From NCBI RefSeq assembly GCF_035920365.1, contig NZ_CP109150.1:5084001-5148000 (forward strand): a DNA stretch of 64,000 nt, in the 5' to 3' direction. Below are positions 56,418 to 64,000 of this stretch, one piece after another (within the stretch, counting starts at the first letter, position 1; each line of letters opens with the position of its first letter). The position numbers and the translations under genes are program-made. The notes beneath the pieces were generated by a model that saw only the letters and a program-made list of their open reading frames with translations, had not been told where the DNA came from and did not search any database. Origin of the DNA: Micromonospora sp. NBC_01740 (GTDB lineage Bacteria > Actinomycetota > Actinomycetes > Mycobacteriales > Micromonosporaceae).

Positions 56418-56873
56418 GCGCGACACCCCCTCCCGGCCCGTCCGACACAGCCACCATGAACATAGGCCAGGCCGTCCGGGACCGCGACCCGTGCCGCGGG
56501 ATCACCCCCCGACGGTCACCGCCCGCTTCCCACGGCGTCGCCCATGGCCGTACGCGACCGGTGTCCCGGCGGCGGTCCGCTCGATGTCGGCTGCGGGGCC
56601 GGCGAAGACAGCGCCGCCCCCGGGCCCGGAGGCTCGGGGGCGGCGCCGGTGTCGGTGTGCAGGTCGCCTCTCGGCGAGTGGCGCGACGCGGCTCCAGCCG
56701 GACGGTATTCCGCGAAGGCAATTTAGGTGAGGCCCGGGGACACTGGACACACCGACACCTCATTCAACCAGCCGACGGGCTGCGATGTTCCACCGGCGGT
56801 GGATGTGCCGCTGGCCGGCACCCCGTGTTCGGGTGCCGGCCAGCGATCCCCCTTGTGGTGGAAAGTCTGCGTG
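56418..56873. other. Intergenic region upstream of fdhA
   Basis: This holds the fdhA promoter and, at 56809-56845, the terminator of the secreted-protein gene. No convincing gene is seen. No clear sigma-factor box can be called. Confidence 0.4.
56809..56845 (-). terminator. Strong hairpin terminator after the secreted-protein gene
   Basis: Perfect 15-base arms (56809-56823 and 56831-56845) flank a 7-base loop, 29 bases past the stop of the secreted lysozyme-fold gene on the minus strand. Confidence 0.75.
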
Positions 56874-57467
56874 TCAGCTGTTCCAGTGCTCGGTGACGAG
56901 GTCGGCGGCCTGCTGCTCCCACTGGGCGTAGTGGTCCGGGTACGCCGACACCTGCACCGTCTGCGCGGCCTTGGTCAGGGGCTTGTCCTGCCACCCGTCG
57001 ACCTGCTTCAGACCCTTCAGGAACGCCGTCGTCGAGTACTCCGGGTCGGTGATCTGCTCGATCGTGCCCCACCCACTGGACGGGCGCTGCTGGAACAGGC
57101 CCTGCGAGTCATGGTCGTTGCGGTCACCCAGATGACCCAGGTTCTCCAGCTTCGACTCCTGCAACGCCGTCGCGATCGACACCACCGCGGCGCGCTCGTC
57201 CATGCCGGCCTTCTTCGTCGCGGCGATGATCGCCTTCACGTTCGCGACCTGCTCGTCGGACAGGTCGATACGCGACTGCGCGCCCTGCACACCGTGCGGG
57301 ATCAGCGTGGCCTTGTCGACCGACGGCTTGTCGGCCTGCACGACAACTGCCACCGGCGTCGACTCCACCGACGGGACCGCCTGCGCGGTCGCGGGACCGG
57401 CGAACACGCCACCGGCGAACGCGAGACCAGCAACACCAAGAACGCTCTTACGAATGATCGTGTTCAT
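56874..57467 (-). CDS. Secreted lysozyme-fold protein
   Basis: This 197-residue protein has a Sec signal peptide (MNTIIRKSVLGVAGLAFAGG, cleavage probably after ATAQA, about residue 31). The mature part has VVSIATALQESKLENLGHLGDRNDHDSQGLFQQRPSSGWGT; the Glu in ALQES and the GLFQQRP-GWG loop match the lysozyme-like transglycosylase fold of actinobacterial cell-wall proteins. It probably cleaves or binds peptidoglycan. ATG 57467 is used; it has a long leader with repeats upstream. Confidence 0.85.
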   Translation of the reverse strand: MNTIIRKSVLGVAGLAFAGGVFAGPATAQAVPSVESTPVAVVVQADKPSVDKATLIPHGVQGAQSRIDLSDEQVANVKAIIAATKKAGMDERAAVVSIATALQESKLENLGHLGDRNDHDSQGLFQQRPSSGWGTIEQITDPEYSTTAFLKGLKQVDGWQDKPLTKAAQTVQVSAYPDHYAQWEQQAADLVTEHWNS

Positions 57468-57545
57468 CAGAAACGCTCCATTCGGGGGTTGGCACCCACA
57501 CACCGAAAGGGGGATCGGCTTCACGCGGGTGCAAGCACCGTCGGC

Positions 57546-57605
57546 GCTCATACGAACTCAAGAAGGCTCATGCGAACTCAAGGGGGCTCATGCGAACTCA
57601 AGGGG
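57546..57605 (+). repeat. Three 20-base tandem repeats
   Basis: Unit GCTCATGCGAACTCAAGGGG occurs at 57566-57585 and 57586-57605 exactly, and at 57546-57565 with three changes. A partial fourth copy follows. The array lies 80-140 bases upstream of the secreted-protein gene, possibly in its promoter or leader. Confidence 0.85.
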
Positions 57606-57730
57606 GCTCCGGCGAAACCTGGAGGGAATCTCCGACGATCAAGCGATCAAGCCGAAGGAAAGACCAGACGAAAGATCAGATCGGCCGTGCCGGCCGGATG
57701 TCCAACCCTGTGCGGGCCGGGGGGCCGGGG

Positions 57731-57766
57731 GGCCGGGCTGTCGTGCGGGGCCGGGCTGTCGTGCGG
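57731..57766 (+). repeat. Two 18-base tandem repeats
   Basis: GGCCGGGCTGTCGTGCGG occurs twice head to tail (57731-57748, 57749-57766), preceded by a GGCCGGGG doublet (57715-57732). There is no coding evidence. Confidence 0.8.
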
Positions 57767-58040
57767 GGCGGGGGACGCCCTCACCTCGGCCGGACCATGT
57801 GTAACCACCGCCGGCCCGCGATCATTCCGGGGCCCCGGGCCCGCCAACCCATCGGGCGGCGAGACCTCAGCAGCGTGGGTCTTCCTCGGTCGTACGCAGG
57901 GTGTAACGACCCCGCCCCCGCCACGATTCCGCCCCCACGATGCCCCCGGTCACACCCACAAACCGCACACCCGCGCACCGTCACGCCACCCCTGACGACT
58001 TCACCGGCTCAACCCGCCCCGGACAGCCACCACGAAACCG

Positions 58041-58262
58041 ACACCCGGTCACACCCGGGTCCACGGGTTACCCACTCCCGGCTCACCCGGCTCACTTGGC
58101 TCACTCTGGCTCACCCCGGCTCACTCTGGCTCACCAGGCTCACCAGGCTCACCGGGCTCATCCGGCTCATCCGAGTGAACCCGGGTGAGCCGGGTCCTCG
58201 GGTCACTTGAGTCACCCGGGTCCCTGAGGTCACCGGGGTCGCCCGGGACACCCGGGTCACGA
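58041..58262 (+). repeat. Degenerate array with 9-10 base period
   Basis: From 58080 to 58172 GGCTCA(C/T) recurs ten times at spacings of 9 or 10 bases (starts 58080, 58089, 58098, 58108, 58118, 58128, 58137, 58146, 58155, 58164). To the right the array continues as GGGTCAC-type units to 58262, and to the left as looser CACCCGG units from 58041. It is most simply a minisatellite. Confidence 0.8.
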
Positions 58263-58271
58263 GGCGCCGGT

Positions 58272-58325
58272 GGAGATCTTGGTACGAGAGTGCCCCTGGA
58301 GGGGCCGTTTCTTGCCAAGATCTCC
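58272..58325. repeat. Nested inverted repeat
   Basis: Outer arms GGAGATCTTGG (58272-58282) and CCAAGATCTCC (58315-58325) are exact complements. Inside is a hairpin GCCCC-TGGA-GGGGC (58292-58305). The result is a 54-base folded element with a symmetric internal loop. Confidence 0.8.
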
Positions 58326-58365
58326 GGGAGGAGCCCGGCGGACGGACGCGAGAGTAGCCACCGAC

Positions 58366-58439
58366 GGGGTGTGGCCCGCCGTGCCCGGCGCAGGGATCAA
58401 GCCTGACCGCCCGGAGCCGGGCACGGCGGGCCACACCCC
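58366..58439. repeat. Long perfect inverted repeat (24-base arms)
   Basis: Arms 58366-58389 and 58416-58439 are exact reverse complements, separated by 26 bases. Such a long perfect hairpin could be a strong terminator, a structured RNA or a mobile-element relic. No gene overlaps it. Confidence 0.85.
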
Positions 58440-58636
58440 CACCACGACGCACCGCACCCCACGAAACCATCCGGCGCCGACAGTAACCACCACGCCAAGA
58501 ATGCAGAACCCAGCCCCGGTGACCCGCGCTCACCGCCGGCCAGGAGCACGAAAAACCATCCCGACCACGCCCCGCCAGCCGCGACACCGGCGAAACCGCG
58601 ATCCCCAGCGGCCCGACCTGGGGTTACCCTGACAGC

Positions 58637-58978
58637 ATGCAGGCCCTCTCCCCCGCTCCGACCCGCACGGCCCATCTGGCCCGTCCGGGGCGGCCCGCCG
58701 TGGTGGCCCGCACCCTCACAGAGCTGACCGGCCCCACCCGTGGCGTGGTGGAGCTGCCGGTGCGGCTGATGTGGAACTCCGACCGCACCTTCGACCTGGG
58801 CGATCCGGACGAGTTGCTCTGGATGTACGAGAACGTGCTGCGCGAGACCACCCGCGCGGAGGATCTCCGGCTGCTCATCAACGGGCGCACGCTGCGCCGG
58901 GTGTGGCGGCTGCTCAACCTGCCTCGGGGCGTACGCCAGGCGTGGGAGAGCCGGCACCGGGGGCTGCGTACGGCGTGA
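58637..58978 (+). CDS. Conserved hypothetical partner of nucleotidyltransferase
   Basis: This 113-residue protein starts MQALSPAPTRTAHLARPGRP. Its middle (GVVELPVRLMWNSDRTFDLGDPDELLWMYENVLRET; core LGDPDELLWMYE) and C-terminal helices (LRRVWRLLNLPRGVRQAWE) recall a family of actinobacterial small proteins found next to nucleotidyltransferase genes. The TGA overlaps the GTG of the next gene by four bases. It could be an antitoxin or adaptor; this is unproven. Confidence 0.75.
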   Translation: MQALSPAPTRTAHLARPGRPAVVARTLTELTGPTRGVVELPVRLMWNSDRTFDLGDPDELLWMYENVLRETTRAEDLRLLINGRTLRRVWRLLNLPRGVRQAWESRHRGLRTA

Positions 58979-59634
58979 GCACGCCCCATCCGCACGAGTT
59001 CTACCGCGAGGTGGCCCGGGTGGCCCTGTCCGCCGCCGGGCCGTACCGGTTCGTGCTCGGCGGCGGGGTGGCCTGGGCCGCACACGGGCTGGTGACCCGC
59101 CCGACGGAGGACGTGGACCTGTTCGCGGACGTGGAGGGGGCCGCCGCCGCGGCGGCGGACGGGGTACGGACGGCACTGGAGCGGGCCGGGTTCGAGGTGA
59201 CCGACGCCGACCCCGACAGCGAGCTGGCCGAGCTGTTCGACGGCTTCGACCGGGACCTGAGGGACTTCGTGGTGAGCCGGGACGGGCGGCTCATCCGGCT
59301 CAGCCTGGCCCGCCTCGACCGGCACCGGAGCCCGGTGGTGATGGACCTCGGCCCGGTGATGGACGTACGGGACCTGATGGCGAACAAGACCGCCGCCCTG
59401 GTCAACCGGCGGGAGGTCCGGGACTACATCGACGTCGCGGCGGCCCTGGAGCACCACGACGTGGCGGAGTTGCTGGAACTGGCCCGCCAGCTGGACCCGG
59501 CCCTGGACGAGAACGACGTCCGGGCCGCCGGCCGCTACCTGGACCGGCTGCCCGACCGCCGGTTCGCCCGCTACGGCCTGGACCCCGCCGCCGTCGCCCA
59601 GGTCCGTACCCGCCTGACCTCCTGGCCCCGCTGA
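58975..59634 (+). CDS. Nucleotidyltransferase, AbiEii-like
   Basis: This 219-residue protein starts VSTPHPHEFYREVARVALSAAG. The nucleotidyltransferase core is FVLGGGVAWAAHGLVTRPTEDVDLF: a GG pair and the DVD metal-binding motif, as in AbiEii and related minimal nucleotidyltransferases. Later LMANKTAALVNRREVRDYIDVAAAL is the family's conserved C-terminal helix. Such proteins act as toxins by modifying tRNA or as defence components. GTG 58975 is coupled (GTGA) to the preceding small gene. Confidence 0.82.
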   Translation: MSTPHPHEFYREVARVALSAAGPYRFVLGGGVAWAAHGLVTRPTEDVDLFADVEGAAAAAADGVRTALERAGFEVTDADPDSELAELFDGFDRDLRDFVVSRDGRLIRLSLARLDRHRSPVVMDLGPVMDVRDLMANKTAALVNRREVRDYIDVAAALEHHDVAELLELARQLDPALDENDVRAAGRYLDRLPDRRFARYGLDPAAVAQVRTRLTSWPR

Positions 59635-59686
59635 CCACCCACCCGCCACCCCCGTCTCTTCGCGCGCCCCGCGCCCCGCACCTCTC

Positions 59687-59766
59687 GCGCCGATCATGCA
59701 CTTCTGGTGGGCGGGAAGTACTGATCCTTCCCTTTTGCGGGGCACCACAACTGCATGATCGACGCG
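59687..59766. repeat. Imperfect 80-base extragenic palindrome
   Basis: CGATCATGCA (59691-59700) and TGCATGATCG (59752-59761) are exact complements. The pairing extends outward (GCG and CGC) and inward (GGTG with CACC, GGAAG with CTTCC). It lies between convergent genes, so it may also terminate transcription. Confidence 0.7.
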
Positions 59767-59769
59767 GGC

Positions 59770-59816
59770 CAGCGAGGGGGCGGGGCAGCGAGGGGGCGGG
59801 GCAGCGAGGGGCGGGG
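59770..59816 (+). repeat. G-rich 16-base tandem repeat
   Basis: CAGCGAGGGGGCGGGG occurs at 59770-59785 and 59786-59801, with a 15-base copy at 59802-59816 ending at the SDR stop codon. Runs of four or five G make a G-quadruplex possible. Confidence 0.85.
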
Positions 59817-60719
59817 TTACTTCGTGGGGCGGCCGCCCGTTACGCCGAGGATCTCGCCGGTGACGTAGCTGGATTCCTGGGAGGCGAAGAAGACGTACGC
59901 CGGGGCCAGCTCGGCCGGTTGGCCGGGGCGTTCCTCCGGGGTGTCCTGGCCGAACTTCTCGACCTTCTCGTTCGGCATCGTCGCCGGGATCAGCGGCGTC
60001 CAGATCGGGCCCGGCGCCACCGCGTTCACCCGGATCCCCCGCTCGGCCAGGTCGGCGGCGAGCGCCTTGGTGAAGTTGGCGATCCCCGCCTTGGTGGTGG
60101 CGTAGTCCAGCAGCTGCGGCGAGGGGTCGAACGCCTGGATCGACGAGGTGTTGATGATCGCCGAGCCCTCGGGCATGTGCGGCACGGCCGCCCGGCAGAG
60201 CCAGAACATCGCGTACAGGTTGGTCTTCAGCACCCGGTCGAACTGCTCGCCGCTGATGCCGAGGATGCCCTTGTCCTGCGCCATCTGGTAGGCCGCGTTG
60301 TTGACCAGGATGTCGATCCCGCCGAGGTCGCGCAGGGCCCGTTCGACCAACTCCTGGCAGTGCCCCTCGTCGGTGATGTCGCCGCGCACCGCGATGCCCT
60401 TGCGGCCGGCCTCCTCGACCAGCCGGACGGTCTCCCGGGCGTCGGCGTCCTCCTCCTCGCTGAGGTAGGAGATGAGCACGTCGGCGCCCTCCCGGGCGTA
60501 CGCGATGGCGATCGCGCGGCCGATGCCGGAGTCGCCACCGGTGATCAACGCCCGCCGGCCGTCGAGCTTGCCGCTGCCGCGGTACGACTCCTCGCCGTGG
60601 TCCGGCTTCGGGGTCATCTCCTCCGTCGAGCCGGGCGGCGTCTGCTGCTGCTTCGGTTGTCCCTCCTGCTGGCCGTACTGGCTGGTGGGGTCCTGCTGGG
60701 TGTGCTGGTCCTCGCTCAC
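59817..60719 (-). CDS. Short-chain dehydrogenase (general-stress type)
   Basis: This 300-residue protein has a Gln/Pro-rich leader (residues about 1-45), then a classical SDR: ALITGGDSGIGRAIAIAYA (NAD(P) site TGxxxGIG), NNAAYQ, the catalytic Ser in INTSSIQ, and YATTKAG (YxxxK). The layout matches YhdF/YdaD-type stress dehydrogenases of Bacillus and actinobacteria. GTG 60719 (VSEDQHTQQ) has GAGGAG about 8 bases upstream; GTG 60737 is possible. Substrate is unknown. Confidence 0.9.
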   Translation of the reverse strand: MSEDQHTQQDPTSQYGQQEGQPKQQQTPPGSTEEMTPKPDHGEESYRGSGKLDGRRALITGGDSGIGRAIAIAYAREGADVLISYLSEEEDADARETVRLVEEAGRKGIAVRGDITDEGHCQELVERALRDLGGIDILVNNAAYQMAQDKGILGISGEQFDRVLKTNLYAMFWLCRAAVPHMPEGSAIINTSSIQAFDPSPQLLDYATTKAGIANFTKALAADLAERGIRVNAVAPGPIWTPLIPATMPNEKVEKFGQDTPEERPGQPAELAPAYVFFASQESSYVTGEILGVTGGRPTK

Positions 60720-60931
60720 CGACGTCTCCTCGCGCACCGGTCGGGTCTGGGGTCTCCCACGCCCTACCCTGCGGCGGCAAGCGGAAACGGCCGTCGCCGT
60801 GTTACATGACCATGCCCCCGCGCGCCGGTGTGATGAAACACCTCGGGCGGCTGTGGCAGGAGTGACCGCCGCTCGTTTATGGTGCGCTCGGCGCTCACCG
60901 GGCGTCCCGAACCCCCATGGAAGGGCACCTC

Positions 60932-62722
60932 ATGACCTCTCCCTCCGGCCCGTCGCGTCGGACGGTGCTCGCCGCCGCGGCCGCGGCGGCGAGCGTCCCG
61001 CTGATCGCCGCCGCCCCCGCCCAGGCGGCCGGCCCGGCCCGGTCGCGGACCTGGGATCTGACGATCCTCGGCACGTCGGACACCCACGGCAACGTCTACA
61101 ACTGGGACTACTACTCCGACGCCGAGTACGACGACAGCAAGCACAACGACGTGGGCGTCGCCAAGCTGGCCGCCCTCGTCAAGCAGATCCGCGCCGAGCG
61201 GCGCGGCAAGGCGACGCTGGTGCTCGACGCCGGCGACACCATCCAGGGCACCCCGCTGGCCACCTTCTACGCCAAGCAGGAGCCGATCACCACCACCGGT
61301 GCGACGCACCCGATGGCCAACGCCATGAACGTGCTCGGCTACGACGCCGTGACGCTGGGCAACCACGAGTTCAACTACGGCCTGCCGCTGCTGGCGAAGT
61401 GGATCTCGCAGCTGGGCTTCCCGGCGCTGGCCGCCAACGCCGTCAACGTCGCCACCGGCAAGCCGGCCTTCCTGCCGTACATCATCAAGAAGGTCGACGT
61501 CGGCTTCGCCGCACCGCCGCTGCGCGTCGGCATCCTCGGCCTGACCAACCCGGGCAGCGCGATCTGGGACCGGGCCAACGTCGAGGGCAAGCTGCGGTTC
61601 GACGACATGATCGCCACCGCCGCGAAGTACGTGCCGATCATGCGGGCGCGCGGCGCCGACATCGTGCTGATCTCCGCCCACGGCGGCGACAGCGGCACCT
61701 CCAGCTACGGCCCGGAGCTGCCGATCGAGAACCCGACGGCGCTGATCGCCCAGCAGGTCCCCGGCATCGACGCGATCCTGTTCGGCCACGCCCACGCCGA
61801 GGTCGCCGAGAAGTTCGTGGCCAACGAGCGGACCGGCGAGCAGGTGCTGCTCACCGAGCCGTCGAAGTGGGGCCAGCGGCTGAGCCGGATGGACTTCACC
61901 CTGGCCCGGGAGCGGGGCCGCTGGAAGATCACCAAGAAGTCCGCCGCCCTGCTGAACACCAACACCGTGGTCGAGGACCCGAAGGTCCTCGCCGCCGTAC
62001 GGGCGCAGCACCAGAAGACCGTCGCGTACGTCAACCAGGTCGTGGCCCGCTCCACCGTGGAGCTGTCGGCGGCGGAGAGCCGCTACAGGGACACCCCCAT
62101 CCTGGACTTCATCAACCACGTGCAGACCCAGGTCGTCGGTGAGGCGCTGGCCGGCACGGCGTACGCGGACCTGCCCGTGCTGTCGATCGCGGCACCGTTC
62201 AGCCGCACTGCGGTCTTCCCCGCCGGCGACGTGAAGATCCGCGACGTGGCCGGGCTGTACGTCTTCGACAACACCCTCGAGGCGGTCGTGCTCAGCGGCG
62301 CCGAGGTGCGCGCCTACCTGGAGTACTCGGCGAAGTACTTCCGGACCCTCGCCCCCGGCGCCCCGGTCGACCCGGCGACGATCAGCGACCCGGCCGTGCC
62401 GGACTACAACTACGACGTCTTCTCCGGCCTGGACTACGACATCGACATCTCCAAGCCGGTGGGGCAACGCGTCACCCGCCTGGTGCTGCCCGGCACCGAC
62501 ACGCCGGTGGCGGACAACGCGCAGTTCGTGGTGGCGGTCAACAACTACCGGCGCAGCGGCGGCGGCAACTTCCCCGGCATCGTGAAGACCCAGGTCTACA
62601 ACGAGCAGCAGGAGATCCGGCAGCTGCTGATCGACTGGGCGCAGGCCAAGGGCACCATCGACCCGGCGGACTTCTACCAGCCGAACTGGCGGCTGGTGCG
62701 CGAGGGTGTGCCGGTCTTCTGA
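60932..62722 (+). CDS. Tat-exported 5'-nucleotidase / bifunctional UDP-sugar hydrolase family protein
   Basis: This 596-residue protein has a twin-arginine signal (SRRTVLAAAAAAASVPLIAA) with cleavage near APAQA. The N-terminal metallophosphoesterase domain shows ILGTSDTHGN, DAGDTIQG, LGNHEFNYG, ISAHGGDSG and FGHAHAE. The C-terminal 5'-nucleotidase domain (about 340-590) has the substrate pocket residues in YVFDNTLEAVVLSG and NNYRRSGGGNFPG. It dephosphorylates extracellular nucleotides or similar esters for phosphate and nucleoside salvage. ATG 60932 has GAAGGG about 7 bases upstream. Confidence 0.93.
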   Translation: MTSPSGPSRRTVLAAAAAAASVPLIAAAPAQAAGPARSRTWDLTILGTSDTHGNVYNWDYYSDAEYDDSKHNDVGVAKLAALVKQIRAERRGKATLVLDAGDTIQGTPLATFYAKQEPITTTGATHPMANAMNVLGYDAVTLGNHEFNYGLPLLAKWISQLGFPALAANAVNVATGKPAFLPYIIKKVDVGFAAPPLRVGILGLTNPGSAIWDRANVEGKLRFDDMIATAAKYVPIMRARGADIVLISAHGGDSGTSSYGPELPIENPTALIAQQVPGIDAILFGHAHAEVAEKFVANERTGEQVLLTEPSKWGQRLSRMDFTLARERGRWKITKKSAALLNTNTVVEDPKVLAAVRAQHQKTVAYVNQVVARSTVELSAAESRYRDTPILDFINHVQTQVVGEALAGTAYADLPVLSIAAPFSRTAVFPAGDVKIRDVAGLYVFDNTLEAVVLSGAEVRAYLEYSAKYFRTLAPGAPVDPATISDPAVPDYNYDVFSGLDYDIDISKPVGQRVTRLVLPGTDTPVADNAQFVVAVNNYRRSGGGNFPGIVKTQVYNEQQEIRQLLIDWAQAKGTIDPADFYQPNWRLVREGVPVF

Positions 62723-62789
62723 TCCCCGCATCACCGGGCGGGCCGTGGGCTGATCGCCTGCGGCCCGTCCGGCGCCCGGCGGCACGACC

Positions 62790-62824
62790 GGCCCGGTGCC
62801 ACGTACGCGACGTGACACCGGGCC
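62790..62824. terminator. Bidirectional terminator between nucleotidase and ABC-F genes
   Basis: Arms 62790-62804 and 62810-62824 are near-perfect complements (one mismatch) around a 5-base loop, between convergent genes. Confidence 0.7.
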
Positions 62825-62845
62825 GGGCCGGCGCCGCGAGCCGGG

Positions 62846-64000
<1,155 letters not shown>

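Noticed and set aside
52452..56459. 1335-residue plus-strand frame opposite formate dehydrogenase
   Set aside because: Shadow of fdhA/fdhB; no motifs.
57468..57545. c-di-AMP (ydaO-type) riboswitch before the secreted wall protein
   Set aside because: Context would fit, but the conserved core sequences of that riboswitch could not be matched.
56727..57995. 422-residue plus-strand frame opposite the secreted protein
   Set aside because: Overlaps a gene with a clear signal peptide and lysozyme-fold motifs; composition is shadow-like.
58041..58262. CRISPR array
   Set aside because: Unit of 9-10 bases with no distinct spacers and no cas genes.
58041..58262. Collagen-like gene on the minus strand
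   Set aside because: A Gly-Glu-Pro-like frame exists, but without ribosome-binding site, signal or stable frame: the 10-base units break the period.

Overview
The window is very GC-rich actinobacterial chromosome. Codons end almost always in G or C, starts are often GTG, and several actinobacterial landmarks are present: the gcvH-garA-ftsR-DUF151-merR cluster with its DUF881/small-basic-protein/pgsA neighbours, a DUF5999 protein, and a DUF574-type methyltransferase. Gene content best fits Micromonosporaceae (a Micromonospora-like organism); this placement is inference, since no rRNA gene is present.

0-5 kb: a UvrA-like ATPase cut by the left edge, a frameshifted alpha/beta hydrolase, and a dif-type Xer recombination site (3374-3401). 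The site overlaps the stop codon of an AAA ATPase gene; a second site of the same 11-6-11 geometry (4022-4049) overlaps the start of a XerC/D-type tyrosine recombinase. 5-16 kb: folD, a YbdK-type ligase, a flavin oxidoreductase, an EEP-family hydrolase, a possible 28-residue membrane peptide, a TSUP permease, a RutE-like reductase with its divergent HxlR regulator, a GNAT enzyme, peptide deformylase, and a TetR regulator divergent from a two-gene drug-type ABC exporter with a clear palindromic operator between them. 16-25 kb: two large proteins of unknown role (899 and 540 aa), a MarR regulator divergent from proline iminopeptidase with its operator, lactate permease, and a PabB-like enzyme.

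25-40 kb: gcvP under a glycine riboswitch, a sirtuin, and a compact operon encoding bacterial nitric oxide synthase, a flavohemoglobin-like protein and a DivIVA-like coiled-coil protein. The conserved cell-division and metabolic-regulation block follows. 40-47.8 kb: a MarR regulator coupled to a GAF-PP2C phosphatase, a methyltransferase, a tandem universal stress protein, several small proteins, an endonuclease III-like protein and a CNNM/CorC transporter.

47.8-56.4 kb is a self-contained selenocysteine island: fdhA with an in-frame UGA and a SECIS-like hairpin, fdhB, a NrfD-type membrane subunit, tRNA-Sec, selA and selB, all on one strand. selD is not in the window. 56.4-64 kb: a secreted lysozyme-fold protein, about 1.2 kb of repeat-rich and palindrome-rich DNA without a convincing gene, a two-gene unit with an AbiEii-like nucleotidyltransferase, further palindromic and G-rich repeats, a short-chain dehydrogenase, a Tat-exported 5'-nucleotidase, and an ABC-F protein cut by the right edge.

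The most interesting items are the paired dif-like sites with an adjacent recombinase, the NO synthase/flavohemoglobin operon, the complete selenoprotein island, the two unknown large proteins, and the structured non-coding block at 57.5-58.6 kb.
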